Positions 1-5,483 of a stretch of 8,293 nt of DNA are shown piece by piece. Within the stretch, counting starts at the first letter, position 1; each line of letters starts with the position of its first letter. Location: the NCBI GenBank assembly GCA_041569895.1, contig JBFFXF010000307.1, positions 1 through 8,293 on the forward strand. Direction: 5' to 3'. The DNA is from JBFFXF01 sp041569895. GTDB lineage: Bacteria; Planctomycetota; UBA8108; JACQVS01. The position numbers were made by a program, and so were the translations under genes. Under the pieces are notes generated by a model. It was given only the letters and a program-made list of their open reading frames with translations, ran no database searches and had not been told where the DNA came from.

Positions 1-2
1 AC

Positions 3-1046
3 GACGCGGACGGCGACGGCTTCTGCGCCAACGAGGACAACTGCCCCGATGTGGCCAACGACCAGGTCGACACCGACGGCGACGGCGACGGCGACGCCTG
101 CGACGACGACGACGACAACGACGGCCTCGGCGACGACGCAGACAACTGCCCCCTGGTGGCGAACCCGGAGCAGGTCGACAGCGACGGCGACGGCATCGGC
201 GACCTCTGCGACAACGATGCCGACAACGACGGCGTGCTCGACAACGACGACAACTGCACGAACGTGCCGAATCCGGACCAGCTCGACAACGACGGCGACG
301 GCTTCGGTGACGCCTGCGATGACGACGACGACAACGACGGCGTCGTCGACGCGGAGGACAACTGCCCCACCGTCGTCAACTTCTCACAGACGGACGGCGA
401 CGCGGACGGAGTCGGCGACGACTGCGACAACTGTCCGACGATCGCCAATCCCGATCAGGCGAACGCCGACGGCGACGCCACCGGGGACAGCTGCGACAGC
501 GACGACGACAACGACGGCGTCGTCGACCTGTTCGACAACTGCCCGCTGGTCGCGAACCCGGAGCAGTCCGACGCCGACGAGGACGGCATCGGCGACGCGT
601 GTGATCCGTTCACCGATTCCGATCGGGATGGCATCGCGAACGACGCGGACAACTGTCCCGACGCGGCCAACCCCGAGCAAACGGACACCGACGAGGACGG
701 CGAGGGTGACGCGTGCGACGCGGACGACGACGGGGACGGGGTGCTCGACGTCAACGACAACTGCCCGCTCGTCGTCAACGCCATGCAGGAGGACAACGAC
801 CTCGACCGTCTCGGCGATATCTGCGACACGGACGACGACAACGACGGGATCATCGACGACGTTGACAACTGCCCGCTGGTCGCCAACGTCGAGCAGACCG
901 ACACGGACGGCGACGGCTTCGGCGACGCGTGCGACGGCGACTCGGACGGCGACGGGATCGACGACCCGCAGGACAACTGCCCGACGGTGTTCAATCCGGA
1001 TCAGACCGACTCGGACGAGGACGGCGTCGGCGACGTCTGCGACCTG
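3..1046 (+). repeat. DNA-level tandem repeats encoding TSP3 units
   Basis: The coding sequence is dominated by GAC, GGC and GCG codons, giving period-3 stretches of GACGGC and GACGAC, and longer units of roughly 70-110 bp that each contain GACAACTGCCC. The units differ at many third positions, so they are old diverged protein repeats rather than fresh slippage. The same composition produces long open frames on the opposite strand, which I do not regard as genes. Confidence 0.8.
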
Positions 1047-1319
1047 CCCGGCGGCGCGTTCGTGCGGGGAGACACCAACGGCGACCTGCGGCTCGACATC
1101 GCCGACCCGATCTTCACGGTGAACTTCCTCTTCGTCGGCGGCGGAACACCGTTCTGCCTCGATGCCACCGACGCGAACGACGACGGGCGGATCAACATCG
1201 CCGACGCGGTCTTCCCGCTGAACTTCCTCTTCCGCGGCGGCCCGCAACCCCCGCAGCCCTACCCCGACCCGGGCTTCGATCCAACAAGCGATACGCTACC
1301 GGACTGCGTGTCCCAGTAA
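3..1319 (+). CDS. Secreted thrombospondin type 3 repeat protein with dockerin-like C-terminus (5' partial)
   Basis: The reading frame is open to the left edge, so the start and any signal peptide lie outside the window; 438 residues are visible, ending at TAA. Residues 1 to about 350 are thrombospondin type 3 calcium-binding repeats: ten DNCP/DNCT motifs alternate with DxDGDGxGDxCD acidic loops. Most units carry a DDDDNDGVxD spacer, but the unit near residue 145 (GDDCDNCPTIAN) lacks it, so the repeats are uneven. Residues 353-438 form a two-loop, dockerin-like or EF-hand-like module: DTNGDLRLDIAD then DANDDGRINIAD, each followed by an F(T/P)xNFLF helix. The last residues are DPTSDTLPDCVSQ. 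In the family such proteins are exported, bind calcium, and are structural or adhesive. No cohesin partner is visible, so a cellulosome role is not implied. The acidic, Cys-paired composition supports an extracellular location. The fold class is confident; the biological role is unknown. Confidence 0.9.
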   Translation, partial: DADGDGFCANEDNCPDVANDQVDTDGDGDGDACDDDDDNDGLGDDADNCPLVANPEQVDSDGDGIGDLCDNDADNDGVLDNDDNCTNVPNPDQLDNDGDGFGDACDDDDDNDGVVDAEDNCPTVVNFSQTDGDADGVGDDCDNCPTIANPDQANADGDATGDSCDSDDDNDGVVDLFDNCPLVANPEQSDADEDGIGDACDPFTDSDRDGIANDADNCPDAANPEQTDTDEDGEGDACDADDDGDGVLDVNDNCPLVVNAMQEDNDLDRLGDICDTDDDNDGIIDDVDNCPLVANVEQTDTDGDGFGDACDGDSDGDGIDDPQDNCPTVFNPDQTDSDEDGVGDVCDLPGGAFVRGDTNGDLRLDIADPIFTVNFLFVGGGTPFCLDATDANDDGRINIADAVFPLNFLFRGGPQPPQPYPDPGFDPTSDTLPDCVSQ

Positions 1320-1345
1320 AACTCGCGGGACTCGCTCACCGCCCC

Positions 1346-1380
1346 GTCCCCGTGCCCGAAGTGTGCTCGACTTCGCGGGC
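1346..1380 (+). repeat. Truncated hexamer leader and linker after the TSP3 gene stop
   Basis: Starting 26 bases after the stop codon there are two GTNCCC hexamers (GTCCCC, GTGCCC), then GAAG, then CTCGACTTCGC at 1366-1376. The same 11-mer lies on the minus strand at 4211-4221 in the cassette behind dus, also just beyond GTGCCC hexamers and in the same orientation relative to the gene that ends there. I therefore read this as a short leader/linker of the same cassette family. The arms GCCCGAAG (1354-1361) and CTTCGCGGGC could also pair as a bulged hairpin; there is no following T-tract, so a terminator is not supported. Confidence 0.45.
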
Positions 1381-1403
1381 GAGACTGTGCAACGGATCTA
1401 TCA

Positions 1404-1434
1404 GGAAAGCAGGAAGAAGAGGAAGGCAGGAAAC
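1404..1434 (-). repeat. GGAARGCAGGAA units, left pair
   Basis: Two copies of the motif, GGAAAGCAGGAA at 1404-1415 and GGAAGGCAGGAA at 1421-1432, lie 17 bases apart and differ at one position. The second copy continues to GGAAGGCAGGAAAC, whose reverse complement GTTTCCTGCCTTCC matches the two units at 1591-1622. Confidence 0.7.
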
Positions 1435-1509
1435 GAGCCTGATCGTGCCTTGCGAGCGCCGTCGATCTCGAAGACGCCGTCGAGAAACGAGAGCAGGTCA
1501 CGATGTGAA

Positions 1510-1571
1510 CCACAGAGGCGCGGCGCTGCGCCAGCGCAGCGCGGCGTGAGAGCACGGAGACGCACAGAGGA
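1510..1571 (+). repeat. CACAGAG/CACGGAG repeat with embedded stem-loop
   Basis: ACCACAGAGGCG, GCACGGAGACG and CACAGAGGAG follow one another, interrupted after the first unit by a GC-only hairpin. The hairpin (1523-1542) has arms GCGCTGCG and CGCAGCGC with loop CCAG, a perfect 8-bp stem. No T-run follows, so intrinsic termination is unlikely. The CACAGAG units resemble a low-complexity intergenic repeat type seen in many bacterial genomes; that likeness is from memory and was not searched. Confidence 0.65.
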
Positions 1572-1590
1572 GTTTCCCCTCAAGTCTTCC

Positions 1591-1622
1591 GTTTCGTGCC
1601 TTCCCGGGGTTTCTTGCCTTCC
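1591..1622 (+). repeat. GTTTCnTGCCTTCC units, right pair
   Basis: GTTTCGTGCCTTCC (1591-1604) and GTTTCTTGCCTTCC (1609-1622) are direct repeats 18 bases apart with one mismatch. They are the reverse complement of the units at 1404-1434 and form the inner part of the right arm of the inverted repeat. Confidence 0.75.
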
Positions 1623-1699
1623 TCATGAATCGTCTGACAGCGAACCCTCCGAAGTCGACTCTGGCTGCCCGAACGCTGCTCCTGGGTGACCCCACCCCC

Positions 1700-3052
1700 T
1701 CAGGGCCGGCGCTTCTCCGCCGGAATCTCCCGGTGGGTGAACTGCCGGCGTGACGGCCCGTAGTCGGCCACGCGATGGCCCTGGCCGCGGAGGCGGTACT
1801 TGTAGATCACCAGGCCCTCGAGGCCGACCGGGCCGCGGGCGTGGGTCTTCGACGTGCTGACGCCGACCTCGGCGCCGAAGCCGTAGCGGAAGCCGTCCGC
1901 GAACCGCGTCGACGCGTTGTGGTAGACGCCCGCGGAGTCGACCAGCGACAGGAACCGGTCGGCGGCAGCGTCGTCCTCGGTGACGATCGCGTCGGTGTGG
2001 TGCGAGCCGTGCCTGTTGATGTGGTCGATGGCGTCGTCGAGCGAGTCGACGATGCGGACGCCGAGCACCAGGTCGAGGTGCTCGGTGCGCCACGTCTCCT
2101 CGGTCGCGGGCGTCGAGTCGGGGACGACCTCCCGGGCGCGCTCGTCGCACCGGAGCTCGACTCCGAGAGACTTCAGCGCCTCGGCGATCGGCGGCAGCAG
2201 CGTCCGCGCCGCGTCGCGGTGCACCAGCAGCGTCTCCACCGCGTTGCAGACCGCCGGGTACTGCGTCTTGGAATCGACGACGATCCGGACGGCCCGGTCG
2301 CGGTCGGCCGCCGCGTCGACGTAGACGTGGCAGATCCCGTCGGCGTGCCCCAGGACCGGAATGCGCGTGCTCTCCTGGATCGACCGCACGAGCTCGTTCG
2401 AGCCGCGCGGAATGATCAGGTCGATCCACTCGCCGAGGTCGAGCAGTGCGCGGACCTCTTCGCGGGTGCTCAGCCCCTGCACGGCGTCGACCGGCACGCC
2501 GGCGCGCTCGAGCCCCGCGCGGATCGCCGCGACGAGCGCCTCGTTCGAGCGGGACGCCTCGCGCCCGCCCTTGAGGAGCACGGCGTTGCCGCTCTTGACC
2601 GCGAGGGTGGCGATCTGGACCGCGGCATCCGGCCTCGACTCGAAGATGACGCCGATGACGCCGATCGGGCAGCTCACGCGGTAGAGCTCGAGCCCGTCGT
2701 CGAGCTCGCGCGCGAGGTCGACGCGGCCGACCGGATCGGGCAGCGCGATCAGGTCGCGGATGCCGGCGAGAACACCCTCGAACTTCTCCCCGGAGAGGTC
2801 GAGCCGCTTGCGCAGCGCGGAGGTCATCTCGCCGCGCTCGACGAGCTCGGCGGCGGCGTCCATGTCCCCACGGTTCGCCTCCAGGATCGTGTCCTTGCGC
2901 TCCTCGAGGGCGCGGATGACCTCCTCGAGAGCGCGGTTGCGCGCCTCGCCGTCGAGCGTCGCGAGGCGCCAGGACGCCTCCTTCGCGCGCCGGGCGACGC
3001 GCTCGATCTCGTCCTGCCGGGTGTGCTGTCGTGCGCTGGCCGCGTCGTTCAT
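1700..3052 (-). CDS. proA: Glutamate-5-semialdehyde dehydrogenase (gamma-glutamyl phosphate reductase)
   Basis: ProA reduces gamma-glutamyl phosphate to glutamate-5-semialdehyde with NADPH, the second step of proline synthesis from glutamate, in the cytoplasm. The 450 residues align along the whole family. VIGVIFESRPD (132-142) and GNAVLLKGGRE (155-165) are in the cofactor-binding part, DLIIPRGSNELV near 211-222, and the catalytic cysteine is Cys269 in KTQYPAVCNAVETLLV. The C-terminal signature is DDAIDHINRHGSHHTDAIV (339-357), followed by NASTRFADGFRYGFGAEVGVS. Family members are usually about 415-420 residues. The surplus here is about 15 residues before the first helix and about 18 basic/polar residues after VADYG, so the tail is not part of the known fold. 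The ATG at 3052 has no Shine-Dalgarno but sits 10 bases after a TACAAT box, which suggests a very short leader. proB is not in the window. The gene is divergent from the HAD gene and converges on the TSP3 gene. Confidence 0.96.
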   Translation of the reverse strand: MNDAASARQHTRQDEIERVARRAKEASWRLATLDGEARNRALEEVIRALEERKDTILEANRGDMDAAAELVERGEMTSALRKRLDLSGEKFEGVLAGIRDLIALPDPVGRVDLARELDDGLELYRVSCPIGVIGVIFESRPDAAVQIATLAVKSGNAVLLKGGREASRSNEALVAAIRAGLERAGVPVDAVQGLSTREEVRALLDLGEWIDLIIPRGSNELVRSIQESTRIPVLGHADGICHVYVDAAADRDRAVRIVVDSKTQYPAVCNAVETLLVHRDAARTLLPPIAEALKSLGVELRCDERAREVVPDSTPATEETWRTEHLDLVLGVRIVDSLDDAIDHINRHGSHHTDAIVTEDDAAADRFLSLVDSAGVYHNASTRFADGFRYGFGAEVGVSTSKTHARGPVGLEGLVIYKYRLRGQGHRVADYGPSRRQFTHREIPAEKRRP

Positions 3053-3062
3053 GATTCCGGCG

Positions 3063-3068
3063 ATTGTA
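3063..3068 (-). promoter_or_regulatory. Putative -10 box for proA
   Basis: On the minus strand TACAAT is 5/6 to the consensus and lies 10 bases before the proA ATG, so transcription would start only a few bases before the codon. The hexamer 17 bases upstream (TTCTAT, 3086-3091) is a poor -35. The box overlaps the proposed -35 of the divergent HAD promoter. Confidence 0.4.
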
Positions 3069-3092
3069 GCCGATGCGCCAGGGTGATAGAAT
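3064..3092 (+). promoter_or_regulatory. Putative promoter for the HAD phosphatase gene
   Basis: TTGTAG (3064-3069) is followed by a 17-base spacer and TAGAAT (3087-3092), with TG one base before the -10 hexamer as in an extended -10. Transcription would start near 3099, leaving a leader of about 60 bases before the ATG at 3160. This placement argues against the ATG at 3073, which would lie inside the promoter. Confidence 0.45.
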
Positions 3093-3159
3093 CCCGCGGC
3101 AGTGCGTTTTTCCTCTCAAATCGGTGTGGGCGCGCGGGCGCCCGTCCGCACGCATCCTC

Positions 3160-4026
3160 ATGCGAGTCGACCAGGAGGCGGTGGATTCTCCAGATAACAG
3201 AGCGACGGGCATCCCGGGCACCTCGATCGAGATCATCGAGCCCCCCGAGACCGGTCACGTGCGGCACGCGCTGCTCGACTTCGACGGCACGCTGTCGATG
3301 GTGCGCGACGGGTGGCAGGACGTCATGGTGCCGCTGATGGTCGACGTCCTGCGCGAGTGCGGCACCGGTGAGTCGGATGAGGAGCTCGAGGCGCTGGCGG
3401 TCGACTTCGTCGATCACCTCACGGGCAAGCAGACGATCTACCAGATGATCCGGCTCGCCGAGGAGGTCGAGAAGCGCGGCCGCGAGCCCCTGTCGCCGCT
3501 CGAGTACAAGCGGCTCTACAACGAGCGGCTGACGCCGATCGCGGAGGCGCGCAAGGCCGACGTCAAGGCCGGCCGCGCCTCGCCGGACAGCGTCCTCGTG
3601 CGCGGCGCGCGCGAGTTCCTCGAGGAACTGCGACGCCGCGACGTCCGCCTCTACCTGGCGAGCGGCACCGACGTCGAGTTCGTCCGCGAGGAGGCTGAGG
3701 TGCTCGACATCGCCCGCTACTTCGACGGCGGCATCTTCGGAGCGCTCCCGAACTACGCCGAATTCTCGAAGGCCAAGGTGATCCGCGCCATCCTCTCGGA
3801 CTTCGGCCTCGGCGGCCCCGAGATCCTCGTCGTCGGCGACGGCTACGTCGAGATCGAGAATGCCCGCGCCGTTGGCGCGGTGGCGCTCGGCGTGGTCAGC
3901 GTCGAGGGCAACCGCTACCACATGAACGCCGACAAGCGCGAACGCCTGATCCGGGCGGGCGCCCATCTCCTGGCCACGCCGGATCTGACGGGGGGTGGCG
4001 CTGTGCTCGATTACCTGGGGGTGTGA
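3160..4026 (+). CDS. HAD-superfamily phosphatase
   Basis: This 288-residue cytoplasmic protein carries the four haloacid dehalogenase motifs: LLDFDGT with nucleophile Asp40 and acid/base Asp42, LASGT with Ser168, a lysine at 204 or 206 in FSKAKVI, and VVGDGYVEIE with Asp227 and Glu231 for Mg2+. Between motifs I and II lies a helical cap of about 110 residues containing TGKQTIYQMI. Family members hydrolyse phosphate esters through an aspartyl-phosphate. The architecture recalls HAD proteins found beside sugar kinases in Planctomycetota, but no kinase is here and the substrate is unknown. Start choice: an in-frame ATG exists at 3073 but overlaps the promoter. ATG 3160 is preferred. AGGAGG at 3173-3178 lies only 2 bases before an in-frame GTG at 3181, too close for a normal ribosome site, so that start remains an alternative. 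The first 33 residues precede the domain and look disordered. Confidence 0.85.
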   Translation: MRVDQEAVDSPDNRATGIPGTSIEIIEPPETGHVRHALLDFDGTLSMVRDGWQDVMVPLMVDVLRECGTGESDEELEALAVDFVDHLTGKQTIYQMIRLAEEVEKRGREPLSPLEYKRLYNERLTPIAEARKADVKAGRASPDSVLVRGAREFLEELRRRDVRLYLASGTDVEFVREEAEVLDIARYFDGGIFGALPNYAEFSKAKVIRAILSDFGLGGPEILVVGDGYVEIENARAVGAVALGVVSVEGNRYHMNADKRERLIRAGAHLLATPDLTGGGAVLDYLGV

Positions 4027-4036
4027 GGCCCCCCAT

Positions 4037-4060
4037 TCGTCCTCGTCCTCGTCCTCGTCC
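4037..4060 (+). repeat. TCGTCC hexamer array
   Basis: Four exact copies of TCGTCC stand 10 bases after the HAD stop codon and run directly into the CCGATT/CCGACT array. It may be a variant block of the same hexamer tract. Confidence 0.8.
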
Positions 4061-4063
4061 TCG

Positions 4064-4145
4064 ACTCCGATTCCGAGACCGACTCCGATTCCGACTCCGA
4101 CTCCGAGGTGCGATTCCGATCGCCGATTCCGATCACGGACTCCGA
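4064..4145 (-). repeat. GGAATC-type hexamer array of cassette 1 (distal module)
   Basis: On the plus strand this reads as CCGATT and CCGACT hexamers, some with slips and point changes. The inner end carries CCGATTCCGATCACG at 4123-4137, the exact reverse complement of the first 15 bases of the same module in cassette 2 (7845-7859). In both cassettes this block lies on the far side of the AATCTGCGT/ACGCAGATT core from the gene end. Confidence 0.85.
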
Positions 4146-4159
4146 CCCGAGTCTTACTC

Positions 4160-4196
4160 AATCTGCGTCAATCTGCGTAATCTGCGTAATCTGCGT
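4160..4196 (-). repeat. ACGCAGATT core of cassette 1
   Basis: On the minus strand there are four ACGCAGATT units: 4188-4196, 4179-4187, 4170-4178, then one extra G at 4169, then 4160-4168. The set is preceded by GGA and followed by GAG. Cassette 2 has the same flanks and the same extra G before its last unit, but three units, so the copies differ by one repeat unit. Confidence 0.9.
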
Positions 4197-4230
4197 TCCA
4201 TCCGACTCCTGCGAAGTCGAGAAGCCTGTC

Positions 4231-4302
4231 GGGCACGGGCACGGGAACGGGAACGGGAACGGGAACGGGGACGGGAACGGGGACGGGAACGGGAACGGGA
4301 AC
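4231..4302 (-). repeat. GGGAAC hexamer array of cassette 1 (leader module)
   Basis: Twelve unbroken GGGNAC hexamers stand on the plus strand: eight GGGAAC, two GGGCAC and two GGGGAC. From the dus gene they read as GTTCCC units beginning two bases after the stop codon. Between this array and the core, 4211-4221 carries the linker CTCGACTTCGC on the minus strand. Confidence 0.92.
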
Positions 4303-4304
4303 GG

Positions 4305-5411
4305 TCAGGGTTTTGAAAGCAAACCCGACCGCACCGCGTAATCCGACGGGTCCGACGGGTCCGGCAGGCCCTCCGAGTAGCCCGCGGCGAGCATCTGGGC
4401 GAGGACGTTCTCGAGGTCCGCGGCCGACTGGATGGTCTGGAAGGTGCGGCGGATGGTGGCGGCATTGCCGATGCCGGTCGCGTACCACGTGCCGAACTTC
4501 CGCATCATCCGCGCCGCGGCGTGCTCGCTGCCGGCGAACTGCGCCAGCAGGCGGAAGTGCTCGCGGATGACCGCCGCGACCTCCTCGAGCGGCGGGCGCT
4601 CCGGGGTGCCGTTCTCCTCGAAGAGCATCTTGAGGTGCCTGAAGATCCACGGGTTTCCGAGGCAGCCACGGCCGATAATCACGCCGTCACAGCCGGTGCC
4701 CTCGATCATTCGCAGTGCGTCGGGGGCCTGCCAGATGTCGCCGTTGCCGAGGACGGGAATGCTGACGAGCTGCTTGAGCTCGGCGATGTAGTCCCAGCGA
4801 GCGCGTCCGCCGTAGCGCTGGGCCACGGTCCTGGCGTGGAGTCCGATATAGCGGGCGCCCTCCTCCTCGGCGATGCGCCCCGCGTCGCGGAACGTGAAGC
4901 GGTCGTCGTCGAGCCCCAGCCGCACCTTGATCGAGACCGGCACCGGGTCCGCGGCCTTCACCGCGGCGCGGACCACCCTGCGGCAGAGATCGGGCCTCGC
5001 TGGAATCGCCGCGCCGCCGCCCTTCTTGACGACCTTGGGAACCGGGCAGCCGAAGTTGATGTCGATGTGGTCGACCTGCTCGCGCACGCGACGGATCGCC
5101 TCGGCGAGCACCTCCGGCTCGGTTCCGAACACCTGCAACGAGCGCGGGCTCTCCTCGGGGCCGAAGTGCGCGAGAGTCCAGCTCTTGCGGCTGTCCTCGA
5201 CGAGCCCGCGGGCGCTCACCATCTCCGAGATGCAGAGCCCGGCGCCGTGATCGTAGCAGATCTTGCGGTACGGGTAGCTGGTGACGCCCGCCATCGGCGC
5301 GAGCACCACCGGCGGCCACACGGAGATGCGATCGCCGATCGCGAGCGGCCGAAATCGCCGCTCCTTCTCGTTCCGTATCCGGGGTGTCTCGAGCTTCTCG
5401 GCTGGCTTCAT
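4305..5411 (-). CDS. dusB: tRNA-dihydrouridine synthase, DusB type
   Basis: Dus enzymes use FMN and NADPH to reduce uridines in the D-loop of tRNA. The 368 residues form the TIM-barrel and C-terminal helical domain of the family. APMAGVTSYPYR (38-49) binds FMN, INFGCP (118-123) holds the conserved catalytic Cys122, VKKGGGAA follows it, SIKVRLG (160-166) and LHART (191-195) supply phosphate and FMN contacts, and VLGNGDIW plus GVIIGRGCLGNPW (243-255) complete the FMN site. The wording GCPVPKVVKKGGGAA is close to the DusB type of Actinobacteria. The last residues, DPSDPSDYAVRSGLLSKP, follow the usual domain end and are coded partly by TCCGACGGG repeats. The stop lies two bases from a hexamer array. 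ATG 5411 has no clear Shine-Dalgarno; a TATACT box lies 25 bases upstream. The gene is divergent from the aminotransferase gene and convergent with the HAD gene. The subfamily letter is less certain than the function. Confidence 0.93.
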   Translation of the reverse strand: MKPAEKLETPRIRNEKERRFRPLAIGDRISVWPPVVLAPMAGVTSYPYRKICYDHGAGLCISEMVSARGLVEDSRKSWTLAHFGPEESPRSLQVFGTEPEVLAEAIRRVREQVDHIDINFGCPVPKVVKKGGGAAIPARPDLCRRVVRAAVKAADPVPVSIKVRLGLDDDRFTFRDAGRIAEEEGARYIGLHARTVAQRYGGRARWDYIAELKQLVSIPVLGNGDIWQAPDALRMIEGTGCDGVIIGRGCLGNPWIFRHLKMLFEENGTPERPPLEEVAAVIREHFRLLAQFAGSEHAAARMMRKFGTWYATGIGNAATIRRTFQTIQSAADLENVLAQMLAAGYSEGLPDPSDPSDYAVRSGLLSKP

Positions 5412-5436
5412 CGGTCGCGTTCGGTGCAAAGAGAGG

Positions 5437-5442
5437 AGTATA
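5437..5442 (-). promoter_or_regulatory. Putative -10 box for dus
   Basis: TATACT on the minus strand is 5/6 to consensus and gives a transcript start about 19 bases before the dus ATG. No good -35 is seen 16-18 bases upstream. Confidence 0.35.
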
Positions 5443-5446
5443 CAGG

Positions 5447-5476
5447 TTGCGGACGGCGGCCACCATTGCCGATAAT
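5447..5476 (+). promoter_or_regulatory. Putative promoter for the aminotransferase/M50 operon
   Basis: TTGCGG (5447-5452), an 18-base spacer and GATAAT (5471-5476) precede the ATG at 5484 by only 7 bases. Transcription starting at the usual distance would begin at or next to the A of the ATG, so the messenger would be leaderless. No Shine-Dalgarno is present. Confidence 0.5.
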
Positions 5477-5483
5477 CGATTGT

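Larger units (their letters stand above)
1366..1659. repeat. Imperfect inverted repeat spanning the convergent TSP3/proA intergenic region
   Basis: The left arm (1366-1434) and right arm (1591-1659) are related as reverse complements. Both begin with TCGACTTCG at the outer end, contain CTGT and GAT at matching places, and then carry GGAARGCARGAA and GGAAGGCAnGAAAC. The distance from TCGACTTCG to the first GGAA block is 37 bases on the left and 36 on the right. By eye about two thirds of the roughly 70 positions agree. The arms enclose about 156 bases holding a CACAGAG-type repeat with a hairpin. It looks like either a fold-back (MITE-like) element or two cassettes facing each other, one behind each converging gene. 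No target-site duplication was recognised. Confidence 0.55.

Noticed and set aside
384..1247. Long open frame on the minus strand opposite the TSP3 repeats
   Set aside because: It is rich in V, A and R as expected from the complement of GAC-rich DNA, and matches no domain; the plus strand has a clear protein family.
1523..1542. Intrinsic terminator for the TSP3 gene
   Set aside because: The stem is strong but no T-run follows on either strand, and it lies about 200 bases after the stop.
3073..3159. Upstream ATG at 3073 as the HAD gene start
   Set aside because: It would place the start codon within the likely promoter, and the added residues show no family likeness.
1623..3236. 537-codon minus-strand frame over proA
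   Set aside because: Arg/Pro/Gly-rich shadow of the proA gene in another frame.
1775..3337. 520-codon plus-strand frame opposite proA
   Set aside because: Antisense shadow created by high-GC third positions; no motif, and it runs across the promoter region into the HAD gene.
4023..4341. Short frames with repeated RPRP, GNGNG or SSSS in the hexamer region
   Set aside because: A six-base period keeps frames open automatically; no start with ribosome site and no homology.
4521..5483. N-terminal extension of the aminotransferase frame
   Set aside because: It is antisense to dus; the aminotransferase fold begins just after ATG 5484.
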